NCBI GenBank assembly: GCA_905479735.1
Contig: CAJQNS010000010.1
Location: 40,588 to 104,587 of the forward strand
DNA: 64,000 nt
Source of the DNA: an uncultured Desulfofustis sp.
Lineage (GTDB): Bacteria > Desulfobacterota > Desulfobulbia > Desulfobulbales > Desulfocapsaceae
Reading direction: 5' to 3'
Shown here: piece by piece, positions 17,715 to 26,738 of the stretch
Layout of the letters: the number at the start of each line of letters is the position of its first letter
How positions within the stretch are numbered: the first letter of the stretch is position 1
Program-made: the position numbers and the translations under genes
Notes under the pieces: model-generated
What the model saw: the letters and a program-made list of their open reading frames with translations, nothing else
Databases searched by the model: none
Told to the model about the DNA's origin: nothing

Positions 17715-18644
17715 ATGAGTGAGCAGAACGCAGAACAGAATAGTAAGCCTGAAGAAACCAAGTTTCATTATTACCGAATGCGGTTTCGTCACGACGGCCA
17801 GGAATTTACGGCCCTGGCGAAGATGCCGAACCTGCGGCGTGAGGAGATGGTCATGGTCAAGACCGACCATGGTCTCGAACCTGCTGTCGTTTATGGCTTT
17901 GCACCAGCCAACCCTCAACCTGACGTGGACCGCAGGGCAAGTTTTGAGATATCAAGGCGGCCCACATCAGACGAAGAGATTCGTTATAAAAAGCTCGCTG
18001 CTCATGAAGACTCTGCTTTTGAGATCTGTCAGAAACTCATCGACAAGCATGAGTTGATCATGCGACTGATCAAGGTGGAAAAATTTTTCAACGGCAGTAA
18101 GATGATCTTCTATTTCACCGCCGATTCCAGAGTTGACTTCAGAGCCCTGGTCAAGGATCTGGTCCAGGAGTTCCGTACCCGGGTAGAGATGCGCCAGGTG
18201 GGAGTCCGACATGAGACCAAAATGATTGGCGGAATAGGGGTCTGCGGCAGAGAACTGTGTTGCTCATCATTTATGAAAAAGTTCGATTCTGTGTCAATCA
18301 AGATGGCCAAAGAACAGGACCTGCCGCTCAACCCGACCAAAATTTCAGGAGTCTGCAATCGTTTGCTCTGTTGTCTGACTTACGAATATGACAACTACAA
18401 GACCCAACGCAGAAAAATGCCCCGAGTCGGCCGCCGATTGAAGATAGAGGGGGAAATCTTCCGGGTGAAACGACAGATCCCTCTGCAGCAGGCGATTGTC
18501 GTCAGTGGCAGTGATGGGGAGGAGAAGCTGCTTGTCGAACCTGATTGGACGGCGGCGGAAATTCTCAAAGCGGAAAAGGCACCAAGGAAAAGCGATAAAA
18601 AGGGTGCTGGCGAGAGCTCAGATAAGCCCGAGAAAAAGGCTTGA
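17715..18644 (+). CDS. ricT: PSP1-domain protein (RicT/YaaT-like)
   Basis: About 309 residues. The PSP1 domain carries the cysteine-rich motifs CGRELCCSSF and GVCNRLLCCLTYE, which in Bacillus RicT help bind Fe-S clusters of the RicA-F-T complex involved in RNase Y-dependent mRNA processing. Here partners RicA and RicF are not seen. The C-terminus is a Lys-rich tail. The start may be TTG at 17700 or ATG at 17715; neither has a well-spaced ribosome-binding site. It lies between holB and metG with short gaps, the same neighbourhood as in many other phyla. Confidence 0.88.
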   Translation: MSEQNAEQNSKPEETKFHYYRMRFRHDGQEFTALAKMPNLRREEMVMVKTDHGLEPAVVYGFAPANPQPDVDRRASFEISRRPTSDEEIRYKKLAAHEDSAFEICQKLIDKHELIMRLIKVEKFFNGSKMIFYFTADSRVDFRALVKDLVQEFRTRVEMRQVGVRHETKMIGGIGVCGRELCCSSFMKKFDSVSIKMAKEQDLPLNPTKISGVCNRLLCCLTYEYDNYKTQRRKMPRVGRRLKIEGEIFRVKRQIPLQQAIVVSGSDGEEKLLVEPDWTAAEILKAEKAPRKSDKKGAGESSDKPEKKA

Positions 18645-18650
18645 TCAATC

Positions 18651-20597
18651 ATGAGTAAGAAAACTACCTATATCACCACACCGATTTATTATGTAAACGC
18701 CCAGCCCCATCTGGGACACGCCTACTCGACTGTGGTTGCCGACACCTACAGCAGGTTCTGCAAACTTCGAGGCGACGACGTCAGGTTTCAGACCGGAACC
18801 GATGAACACGGTGATAAAATAGTTGAGGCCGCCGCCAAAGAAGATGTTGAGCCGCACCAATATGTGGACAGGATCTCGGCCATGTTCAGGGATACCTGGC
18901 CACCGCTCGATATCGATTACGATCGTTTTATCAGGACCACCGATGAAGATCATGTGGCGGTGGTCAAGCATATCCTGCAGACCGTTTACGAAGGCGGCGA
19001 CATCTATTTCGATGAGTACAGCGGCCTCTACTGCACGGGCTGTGAAAGGTTTCTGATCGAGCGTGAGCTGGTTGACGGCAAATGTCCTGATCACCTGGTA
19101 GAACCCAAAGAGATCACTGAACAAAACTATTTTTTCAGGATGTCCAGGTACCAGGAACAGCTCATCGAGCACATCAAAAACAATCCGCAATTCGTCAGCC
19201 CCGAACGCTACCGTAACGAAGTGCTTTCATTTCTGAGTGATCCCCTCGAAGACCTCTGTATTTCCCGGCCGACGAGCAGGCTGAATTGGGGTATCAGGCT
19301 GCCTTTCGATGACAATTATGTGACCTATGTCTGGTTTGATGCGTTGATAAACTACCTGACCGGTATCGGCTATCCGAAAGGCGGCAAGTTTGAGCATTAC
19401 TGGGCGGGTGCCGAGCATCTCATCGCCAAGGATATTCTCAAGCCGCATGCCATTTATTGGCCCACCATGCTGATGGCGGCCGGGGTGCCGCTCTACCAGA
19501 AGCTTCACGTACACGGTTACTGGAACGTTGACGAGACCAAAATGTCCAAGAGTTTAGGTAATGTGATCAGACCATCCCAACTGGTTGAGGATTACGGGGT
19601 GGACACCTTTCGCTATTTCAGTCTGCGAGAGATGTCTTTCGGGCTCGATGCCTCGTTCAACAGCACCGCTGTAATTGCCAGAAACAACGCCGATCTGGCC
19701 AACGATCTCGGCAATCTGTTCAGCAGGTCGGTGTCGATGATCGATAAATATTGTGAGCTGGTCCTGCCCAAACCTGACAGTGCTGAGGCTGATGATCATC
19801 TTCAAAAAGCATCTGAGGAAATGATCAGTGCCTATATCGTCCATATGGGTGATTTTAAGTTCCATCTCGGGCTGCAGGCGGTCTGGGAATTTGTCGGAGC
19901 CGCAAACCGCTACATCGTCCAAAATGAGCCGTGGTCCTTGGCCAAGGATGAAACTATGAAGCCCCGGCTGCACACCGTACTCTACAACCTGGGCGAGAGT
20001 CTGCGGCTGCTTGCTCTGCTGCTCAAGCCGGTGATGCCACAGACGGCGGAGAAAATGATGAGCGGCTTGGGTATCGATCCTGCCAGCAAAATAATGCAGA
20101 CTCTGGAACAGGGAGGAGCCTGGGGATTGTCCATTCCCGGGACCAGAATGAGCAGGGTTGCAAATCTCTTTCCACGGATCGACACTAAAAAACAGTCGGA
20201 TGACAGAAAAGAACGTCCCAAGAAAGCGAAAAAAGGTGATAACAGCGCTAAAAAAGCGGAGTCGCAGATCAGTTTCGAGCAGTTCAAGGACATCGATCTA
20301 AGGGTAGCAAAGATCATTTCTGCCGAACGGGTAGAGAAATCGAACAAACTTCTAAAACTCACCGTGCTGGCACCGGAGGAGAGGACCATCGTTTCGGGTA
20401 TTGCTGGAAGTCACAGGCCTGAAGATCTGGTGGGCGAAAAGGTGATTATCGTAGCCAATCTGAAACCGGCCAAACTCATGGGAATCCTCTCTGAAGGGAT
20501 GGTACTCACGGCTGAATTCAAGGATGGTGACACCAATGAACGTCTCTCCTTGGCCACGGTGGCCGCAGCGGTTGAGCCGGGAACGAAAATAGCCTAA
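18651..20597 (+). CDS. metG: Methionyl-tRNA synthetase
   Basis: 648 residues, a class I synthetase that charges tRNA(Met). PHLGHAYS is the HIGH-type motif and DETKMSKSLGN the KMSKS motif. The knuckle region has CTGCERF and KCPDH, suggesting a single metal knuckle. From about residue 540 there is a C-terminal tRNA-binding OB domain (IDLRVAKIISAERVEKSNKL), joined through a Lys-rich linker. It starts six bases after ricT. Confidence 0.97.
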   Translation: MSKKTTYITTPIYYVNAQPHLGHAYSTVVADTYSRFCKLRGDDVRFQTGTDEHGDKIVEAAAKEDVEPHQYVDRISAMFRDTWPPLDIDYDRFIRTTDEDHVAVVKHILQTVYEGGDIYFDEYSGLYCTGCERFLIERELVDGKCPDHLVEPKEITEQNYFFRMSRYQEQLIEHIKNNPQFVSPERYRNEVLSFLSDPLEDLCISRPTSRLNWGIRLPFDDNYVTYVWFDALINYLTGIGYPKGGKFEHYWAGAEHLIAKDILKPHAIYWPTMLMAAGVPLYQKLHVHGYWNVDETKMSKSLGNVIRPSQLVEDYGVDTFRYFSLREMSFGLDASFNSTAVIARNNADLANDLGNLFSRSVSMIDKYCELVLPKPDSAEADDHLQKASEEMISAYIVHMGDFKFHLGLQAVWEFVGAANRYIVQNEPWSLAKDETMKPRLHTVLYNLGESLRLLALLLKPVMPQTAEKMMSGLGIDPASKIMQTLEQGGAWGLSIPGTRMSRVANLFPRIDTKKQSDDRKERPKKAKKGDNSAKKAESQISFEQFKDIDLRVAKIISAERVEKSNKLLKLTVLAPEERTIVSGIAGSHRPEDLVGEKVIIVANLKPAKLMGILSEGMVLTAEFKDGDTNERLSLATVAAAVEPGTKIA

Positions 20598-20612
20598 CGC
20601 GATGGGGTTTCT

Positions 20613-20912
20613 ATGTTTGTAGCTTCCAACTTTCTAATGGCCGTAGCCTCCATTCTCGATTTTCTGCTGACCGCCTACATGTGGGTTATTATTGGACGGG
20701 CGGTGATTTCCTGGGTGAACGCCGACCCTTACAATCCGATTGTACGCTTTCTCTATGAGATAACCGAACCGCTGCTGGGCAGGATCAGAAGGTATCTACC
20801 GGTGAGCATGGGATCAATGGATTTCTCCCCGGTTATTCTGATTGTTATTATTATGTTTCTCCAGAGCTTTCTTGTTCCGACCATAAAGCAGATGGCCCAT
20901 GGCATGGGTTGA
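20613..20912 (+). CDS. YggT family membrane protein
   Basis: 99 residues with hydrophobic segments at both ends and the family pattern RAVISWVNADPYNPIVRF followed by TEPLLGRIRRYLP. YggT proteins are small inner-membrane proteins often encoded beside cell-division or DivIVA-type genes, as here (the DivIVA gene follows). A role in envelope or division organisation is inferred only from the context. Confidence 0.88.
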   Translation: MFVASNFLMAVASILDFLLTAYMWVIIGRAVISWVNADPYNPIVRFLYEITEPLLGRIRRYLPVSMGSMDFSPVILIVIIMFLQSFLVPTIKQMAHGMG

Positions 20913-20949
20913 TATAAACAATGACGCCTGACCAGCGTGGAGTTCCGAA

Positions 20950-21891
20950 ATGGCTTTGACTCCCGAGGAAATTACCCAGAAATCCTTCACCACCCGGTTC
21001 AGGGGGATTGACCCTGAAGAGGTAACGGAATTTCTTAAACTTGCGGCTGCGCAGATGGCTGAACTGCAGGAGCGGCTCAGGCAGCAGAGCAAAAAGATTG
21101 GCGAGCAGGACAAGGAACTGGAACTGGCTGCCGATGACAAGAAATCGTTCGAAGATGTGCTCGATGTCTTCAAGAAGAAAATTGAAACGCTCACCGAAGA
21201 ACTCGGTGAAACCAAACAGCGTGATGAGAAGCGGGCGGAAGAGTTTGAGCGGCTCAGACAAATGGTTGAAGGACTGCAGCAGGAACGGGACAGCCTGAAA
21301 TCCGAGCTCAGCCGTGCTCAGGTCGCGCTGTCTGAAGCCGAGAGTAAATCGAGAATGTCCCAGGCCGCCGTTGAGGGGCTGCGCAACAAGATCGTGGTGA
21401 TCGAGGCCGAAAAGTCAGAACTGCTGGCTGAAACAGAGCAGTTGCAGAGGACGATCGCAGAGACCCGGCACCACTCCGATGAGTTCATGGAAGAAAGCAG
21501 ACGGCAGGCGGAACAGGTCACAGACGCCGCTAGAGAGGAAATAGCACAGCTGCGAGAACGGGCATCGGAGGAGTTGAAAGGGCTCAGAGAGGATATCGAA
21601 AATCTCAGTTTGCAGCGCCGACAGCTGCAGACTGATCTGCGGGAACTTCTCCATGCGCACCTGGACAGGCTCAGCGAATTTTCTACCGGTACTGCCGGTC
21701 CCAGCAGGTCTGAATACGACGATCTGTTCCAGAAAATCGATTTCACCGAACTGTCCGAGTTCGAAGAAAATCAGGCGCCCGGTGAGACGCTTTTAAGCCC
21801 TCCAGGAGATGAAGCGCATCCCGAGGAGAGTGAAGAGATCCTGCGATCCAAACTGAAAGACGGCGGTATTGCCTATCTAAGCGACGAATAG
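20950..21891 (+). CDS. DivIVA-domain coiled-coil protein
   Basis: 313 residues. The N-terminus (MALTPEEITQKSFTTRFRGI then DPEEVTEFL) is the DivIVA membrane-targeting and dimerisation domain. Residues ~30-250 are almost unbroken coiled coil, rich in Glu, Gln, Lys and Arg. The tail is acidic. DivIVA proteins mark curved membrane at poles and septa. It is preceded by GTGGAG and sits between yggT and a DUF167 gene, an arrangement often seen in this phylum. Confidence 0.88.
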   Translation: MALTPEEITQKSFTTRFRGIDPEEVTEFLKLAAAQMAELQERLRQQSKKIGEQDKELELAADDKKSFEDVLDVFKKKIETLTEELGETKQRDEKRAEEFERLRQMVEGLQQERDSLKSELSRAQVALSEAESKSRMSQAAVEGLRNKIVVIEAEKSELLAETEQLQRTIAETRHHSDEFMEESRRQAEQVTDAAREEIAQLRERASEELKGLREDIENLSLQRRQLQTDLRELLHAHLDRLSEFSTGTAGPSRSEYDDLFQKIDFTELSEFEENQAPGETLLSPPGDEAHPEESEEILRSKLKDGGIAYLSDE

Positions 21892-21893
21892 AG

Positions 21894-22202
21894 GTGCACC
21901 CTATCGGCAGGTCAAAGCATGGCTATCCGACTCTGGATGTGTATGTCCAACCGCGTTCTTCAAGGAACAGATGCTGCGGACAGCATGAAAACTGCTTGAA
22001 ACTTATGGTAACTGCGCCGCCGGTCGACGGCAAGGCCAACAAGGCGGTAAAGGCCTACCTGGCTGAGCTGTTCAAGGTGAAATGCAACACCATCGTTCTG
22101 GCAGCCGGTGAGCATGCCAGACGAAAGACATTCTATTTCAAATCATTATCAGAAGAATCACTGGCCGATCGGCTGCATTCTCTTCTCCAAAAATCATGCT
22201 GA
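21894..22202 (+). CDS. DUF167 (YggU) family protein
   Basis: 102 residues from a GTG two bases after the DivIVA stop. The family core is present: VYVQPRSSRNRCCG, then VTAPPVDGKANKAVKAYLAE and the basic AAGEHARRKTF. DUF167 proteins are small alpha/beta proteins of unknown function, commonly linked to yggT as here. Its 3' end is 34 bases upstream of the TIM-like gene. Confidence 0.88.
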   Translation: MHPIGRSKHGYPTLDVYVQPRSSRNRCCGQHENCLKLMVTAPPVDGKANKAVKAYLAELFKVKCNTIVLAAGEHARRKTFYFKSLSEESLADRLHSLLQKSC

Positions 22203-22236
22203 CTTCTCTGACGGACATAGACAGGAGCCGGGCCCT

Positions 22237-22965
22237 ATGAAGAAGCGGGACACCTCAAAGACCCGGCGTTTTGTTATCGGCAACTGGAAATGTACTAAGT
22301 CCATTGCTGAAGCACGTTCCTGGATCGACACCTTCAGGCGGGGTTATGTACCGGTTGAGGATGTGGAGGTGGTGATAGCACCTCCTCTGATAGTCCTGGC
22401 CAAGCTCGCCGATATTCTTGAAGAAGCAGCCCTGGAGCAGTTCTCGCTGGCAGCCCAGGATGTCTCACCTTTCCCTCTGGGAAGCTACACCGGGGCAACT
22501 GCGGCTGACATGCTGAAAGGGATCTGCCGCTATGCCATCGTCGGCCACTCCGAGCGCAGGCGATATTTTCATGAGACAGCCCAGGATGCGGTCAACAAGG
22601 TAAGCGAGGCGGCCGACGCCTCCATAGCCCCCATTATCTGTGTCGATGAAAAAAAGGCGATGTCCCAGCTCACTGCCTTGAGAGATATAGATTGCGACAA
22701 CATGATCATCGGCTACACACCAGTCGATGCCGCGAGTTATCGGGAACCCCAGAATCCTGAAAAAATAGCAGAAATCGCCTCCTTTATCTCCCAGGTCTAT
22801 CCGACACGTCCGATTATCTATGGCGGCAGCGTCGGTACCAGGAATTACCATCATTACCTCTCCATCGAAGGGGTTTCCGGATTGTTTCTGGGCGCTGCCA
22901 GTCTGCAAGCCGAATCATTTTTAGAAATAGTCCGGGCCTTTCAGGAGAAAGCGCCGGTCGCCTGA
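22237..22965 (+). CDS. Triosephosphate isomerase-like protein, catalytic Glu absent
   Basis: 242 residues. The ATG at 22237 has ACAGGAG upstream and matches the family N-terminus. The TIM barrel is evident: GNWKCTKS holds the substrate-binding Asn and Lys, VGHSERRRYF holds the catalytic His, and IIYGGSVGTRNY is the phosphate-binding strand. The loop that normally reads YEPVWAIGTG is GYTPVDAASYREP here, so the catalytic Glu is Thr and the flexible lid is changed. CVGE is also altered (CVDEKK). It is therefore uncertain that this is a working glycolytic isomerase; it may be a paralogue with another role. It lies between the DUF167 gene and dnaG. Confidence 0.8.
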   Translation: MKKRDTSKTRRFVIGNWKCTKSIAEARSWIDTFRRGYVPVEDVEVVIAPPLIVLAKLADILEEAALEQFSLAAQDVSPFPLGSYTGATAADMLKGICRYAIVGHSERRRYFHETAQDAVNKVSEAADASIAPIICVDEKKAMSQLTALRDIDCDNMIIGYTPVDAASYREPQNPEKIAEIASFISQVYPTRPIIYGGSVGTRNYHHYLSIEGVSGLFLGAASLQAESFLEIVRAFQEKAPVA

Positions 22966-22980
22966 GCCACGAGCCTTATA

Positions 22981-24789
22981 ATGCGCAATACCGATTCATG
23001 GGAAGAGGCCAAAAACCTCGTAAAAGAGCGGGCGGACATCGTTGAGATCGTCCGTGAGCACGTTGATCTCAAACGCAGTGGTTTCCGGTTCCTGGGCTCC
23101 TGTCCGTTTCATCAGGAAAAAACCCCTTCATTCACCGTACATCCGGATCAGCAGTTCTACCACTGTTTTGGCTGCAAGGCGTCGGGAGATGTGTTTTCGT
23201 TTATGATGGAATACCACCAGATGGATTTTCCCGAGGCGCTGAAGAGTCTGGCCCAGCGGTATCAGGTAGACCTGCCGGAGAAAAAACGTTCAGCGGTCGA
23301 GATCGAACAGGAAAAACGGCGCCAGAAAATGTATGGTTTGAACAGCAAGGCGGCGGAGCTCTTCCATGACTACCTGATGAACCATAAGGGGGCTGCAGCG
23401 GCCCGCGAATACCTGGCCCGAAGACGGATACCTCAAGAGATACAAAAGCGCTACCAACTCGGCTATGTGCCACCAGTAGAGTCTGCAGGGTGGAATTTTC
23501 TCGGTTCCCGTTTAAGCGATGATGAGCGCAACATTGGTATCGAAATAGGTTTGCTGGTCAGCAAGGAAAAAAGCAGGAGTTATGATCGGTTCAGGGATCG
23601 GATTCTTTTTCCTATCTCCGATACCCGTGGGCAGGTGTGCGGGTTTGGCGGCCGAATACTTGGCGACGGCGAACCGAAATATCTCAATTCCCCTGAAAGT
23701 CCGGTATACAACAAGAGCAGGATGCTGTTCGGGCTCTATCAGCAGCGGGAGCCCATTCGCCGGCAGAGAAAAGCTGTCTTGGTTGAGGGCAACTTCGACC
23801 TCCTCGCCCTGGTGGCACAGGGCGTCGATTTGGCTGTGGCACCGCTGGGCACGGCACTGACGAAAGAGCAACTTCGACTGCTCAAGCCGCTGGTCGACGA
23901 GGTTGTTTTGCTGTTCGATGGGGATGAGGCCGGTATGAAGGCAGCTGAACGATCGGTTCCGCTTTTTCTGGCCGAGCAGCTGAGCGGCCGTGTCGCCCTG
24001 TTGCCGGAAGGGCACGATCCCGATACCTTCATCGGTGAATTTGGTGTTGCCGGCCTGACGGAAGTCCTCGATGCTGCGGGCCCTCTGCCCGAATTTGCCC
24101 TGCAGCAGTTCATCAGCCGTCATGGAGAAACACTGGACGGCAAGTTCAGGATCATCGAGGAACTGCGCCCTCTGATCGGAGCTGCCGTTTCACCGGTGCA
24201 GCGTGACACGATGGTACGCCATTTTGGCTCGGTGCTGGGTATTGATAGCGATCGTTTGCTGGCCGAGTTTGCGCCGGCTCCCGGAGCCTCGAAGCAGAAC
24301 CCAGTAATAACCCGACGACCCCAGATTACCAGCTCTAAGTCGGGACTGGACGGTGCTTTGAAGAGCGTCGTCGGTTTCATGGTCAGAAATCCGCCCTATT
24401 TCGATCAATTGCTGGCCTATGATATTGACCAGGTGCTGGCCGGGACGGCGGGTGAGATGATCTGCCTGCAGCTCAAGTCACTGTTAGCCGACAGGGGAGC
24501 CTTAGAGCTCGACCCGGAAGAGCTGTTCAGTGAGCTGCCAGCCGGCGAGGAACGGGCTCTGGTGGCTTCGATACTTACTGACGTGTCTGCCGATGATGAT
24601 CCGGAAGCGAGCGGATCGTCCGACCAGCTCGACGAGGTCTTGAAGTGGCTGGACCGTCAGCGACTGAAACGACGCTCAGAAGAGCTGATGCACAAGATCA
24701 GGGAGGCCGAGAGTCTGAAGGATGCCAATCTGTTGAATGCATTATTGCTGGAAAAGATGAGGGTCGACGGGGACCTGAAAAACTCCTGA
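22981..24789 (+). CDS. dnaG: DNA primase
   Basis: 602 residues. The N-terminal zinc-binding domain (CPFHQEKTPSF and YHCFGCKASGD) is followed by the RNA polymerase domain and the Toprim fold, with VEGNFDLLAL (usually EGYMD) and LLFDGDEAG holding the metal-binding acids. The C-terminal helicase-binding region is present but divergent. DnaG makes the RNA primers for replication. It is followed by rpoD, the classic macromolecular-synthesis pairing, though a separate rpoD promoter seems present in the 200-base gap. Confidence 0.96.
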   Translation: MRNTDSWEEAKNLVKERADIVEIVREHVDLKRSGFRFLGSCPFHQEKTPSFTVHPDQQFYHCFGCKASGDVFSFMMEYHQMDFPEALKSLAQRYQVDLPEKKRSAVEIEQEKRRQKMYGLNSKAAELFHDYLMNHKGAAAAREYLARRRIPQEIQKRYQLGYVPPVESAGWNFLGSRLSDDERNIGIEIGLLVSKEKSRSYDRFRDRILFPISDTRGQVCGFGGRILGDGEPKYLNSPESPVYNKSRMLFGLYQQREPIRRQRKAVLVEGNFDLLALVAQGVDLAVAPLGTALTKEQLRLLKPLVDEVVLLFDGDEAGMKAAERSVPLFLAEQLSGRVALLPEGHDPDTFIGEFGVAGLTEVLDAAGPLPEFALQQFISRHGETLDGKFRIIEELRPLIGAAVSPVQRDTMVRHFGSVLGIDSDRLLAEFAPAPGASKQNPVITRRPQITSSKSGLDGALKSVVGFMVRNPPYFDQLLAYDIDQVLAGTAGEMICLQLKSLLADRGALELDPEELFSELPAGEERALVASILTDVSADDDPEASGSSDQLDEVLKWLDRQRLKRRSEELMHKIREAESLKDANLLNALLLEKMRVDGDLKNS

Positions 24790-24877
24790 TTCCCGAAGAT
24801 GCGGCATCGACTAGCGCAATACCCTGAGTTGCCGCCAATCGGTTGCCATAAATCGGTGGTCCGGATGCGATGATAGA

Positions 24878-24906
24878 TTGATTTTATCGACTCAATACTC
24901 TAATAA
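24878..24906 (+). promoter_or_regulatory. Candidate sigma-70 promoter for rpoD
   Basis: TTGATT at 24878-24883, 17-base spacer, TAATAA at 24901-24906. The spacing is ideal and the site lies in the dnaG-rpoD gap, about 85 bases before the rpoD start. The remainder of the gap shows no gene. Confidence 0.5.
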
Positions 24907-24990
24907 TGGAAATATTTCAGACTGGATAATCGATTGTCTAATTGCTTGGATTACAGCAGGTTCGGTCTCGATTGATACAGGGTATGGATA

Positions 24991-26640
24991 ATGGCTGCGG
25001 ATGAATATAAAAAGCATGGCCCGGAAGAGTACGATTCCGATGAAGAAAGTTACATTCAGGAAGACGACAACAACCTTTGGGATTTGACCGGAATTTATCA
25101 CGCCGAAGAACAGGAGGCAGAGGTGCTGCCTGAAACGGTGCCGGAAGACCGCAGGAAAAGTAAAAATGACCGGCGTGGCGGCCCGTTCACCGATCGTCGT
25201 CGCGGGGACAGGAGGCGACGGCGCATTTCCCGATCCTCGGGCAGGGAGAGCGGCCAGTCAGCCGATCCGATGAACATCTACCTGCGAGAAATGGGCAGCC
25301 TGAAGCTGCTGAGTCATAAAGAGGAGCTCGAGCTTGCCAAGATGGTCGAGGAAGGCAAGTTCCGTGTTCAGAACGCGGTCTTCTCCGTTCAACTGGCACT
25401 GCCTGTCCTGCAAGAGCTGATTTCAGACATTCAGGAGGGCCGCCTCAAAATCTATCAGGTGTTGCTCGGTATCGCCGAAGACCGACCGGACCAGATAAAG
25501 AGCGAGACCGAAAAGCTGATCAGTTGCTTCGAGAACGCCGTTGCTCTTGACAGGAAAAGAGAAAAGCTCATTGGCGAGCTGGCGGAGGCTCATGAGAATG
25601 AGCATTACGATAATCTCCGCGGCCGTATCCTGGCCATCGGTGGGGAGATCGCACTGCTGTTCTCCGGCAAACTGATCTGTCAGGAATGCATCGGTTCCAT
25701 GGCCACCGCCATCGAGGAGTTATCCCGGCGCTTCAGACAGGTGTTGGTCAGGGTAATGAAAGATGCCAAGCTGTCGCTGATCGAGCAGAATGATCCCGCC
25801 TTTGTCAGGGCCGTGGAGGCCCAGGTTAACCGGCAGTTCATGGTCGAGGCGGGACTCGACGGCAAAGCCCTGAATTTTATCCATGCCGAGATCGAGGCCG
25901 GTCGCGAGATAACTAGATATGGCAAGGAATCGCTGGTGCGGGCCAACCTCAGACTGGTAATTTCCGTATCCAAAAAATTTGTCAACCGGGGGCTGCAGTT
26001 TTCCGATCTCATCCAGGAAGGCAATATCGGCCTGATGAAGGCGGTGGACAAGTTCGATTATCACCGAGGCTATAAGTTCAGTACCTACGCAACCTGGTGG
26101 ATCAGGCAGGCGATTACCCGTGGAATTGCCGACCAGGGTAGAACCATTCGGTTGCCGGTCCATATGATAGAAACCATCAATCGGCTGTTGAGGGTGTCGA
26201 AGGAGTTTCTCATCGAAGAGCACCGGGAACCGAGTCCGGAGGAGATGGCGCAGCAGCTCGGAACCGAAGTCGGCAAGGTGAAGAGCGCCCTGAAAATTGC
26301 CAAGGATGCGATTTCGCTCGATACTCCAATCGGCGATGACGGCGAAACCTTTCTCGGCGATTTTATCGAAGACCACGACCGACCGGGGCCCCACGACGTT
26401 TCCATTACTGCAAGTTTGAGTGAGTGTTTGAATCAGGTCATGTCCACCCTGACGCCGCGGGAAGCGAAGGTTCTAAAAATGCGCTATGGAATCGACGTCG
26501 ATTATGACCATACGCTTGAAGAGGTAGGGAAATGTTTCGCGGTTACCCGTGAGCGGATCAGGCAGATCGAAGCCCAGGCAATCCAGAAACTGAAGCATCC
26601 CTCCCGTATCGAAGAACTCAGGGTATTCATGACCGATTGA
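24991..26640 (+). CDS. rpoD: RNA polymerase primary sigma factor (sigma-70)
   Basis: 549 residues. Region 1.2 (DPMNIYLREMGSLKLL), the non-conserved insert, region 2 (SVSKKFVNRGLQFSDLIQEGN and FSTYATWWIRQAI), region 3, and region 4 with the helix-turn-helix VTRERIRQIEAQAIQKL are all complete. The first ~85 residues are acidic and then strikingly Arg-rich (DRRKSKNDRR, then TDRRRGDRRRRR), in place of an obvious region 1.1. It directs transcription of housekeeping genes, which fits the consensus-type promoters seen elsewhere in this window. Confidence 0.96.
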   Translation: MAADEYKKHGPEEYDSDEESYIQEDDNNLWDLTGIYHAEEQEAEVLPETVPEDRRKSKNDRRGGPFTDRRRGDRRRRRISRSSGRESGQSADPMNIYLREMGSLKLLSHKEELELAKMVEEGKFRVQNAVFSVQLALPVLQELISDIQEGRLKIYQVLLGIAEDRPDQIKSETEKLISCFENAVALDRKREKLIGELAEAHENEHYDNLRGRILAIGGEIALLFSGKLICQECIGSMATAIEELSRRFRQVLVRVMKDAKLSLIEQNDPAFVRAVEAQVNRQFMVEAGLDGKALNFIHAEIEAGREITRYGKESLVRANLRLVISVSKKFVNRGLQFSDLIQEGNIGLMKAVDKFDYHRGYKFSTYATWWIRQAITRGIADQGRTIRLPVHMIETINRLLRVSKEFLIEEHREPSPEEMAQQLGTEVGKVKSALKIAKDAISLDTPIGDDGETFLGDFIEDHDRPGPHDVSITASLSECLNQVMSTLTPREAKVLKMRYGIDVDYDHTLEEVGKCFAVTRERIRQIEAQAIQKLKHPSRIEELRVFMTD

Positions 26641-26738
26641 TACTTTTGTCATAACCATCAGGTACAATCTGTCATCTCAGACAATTTTTTTACTGAGCAA
26701 GACAACCCGAATCGATACGCAAGGAAGTTCCCTCCACC

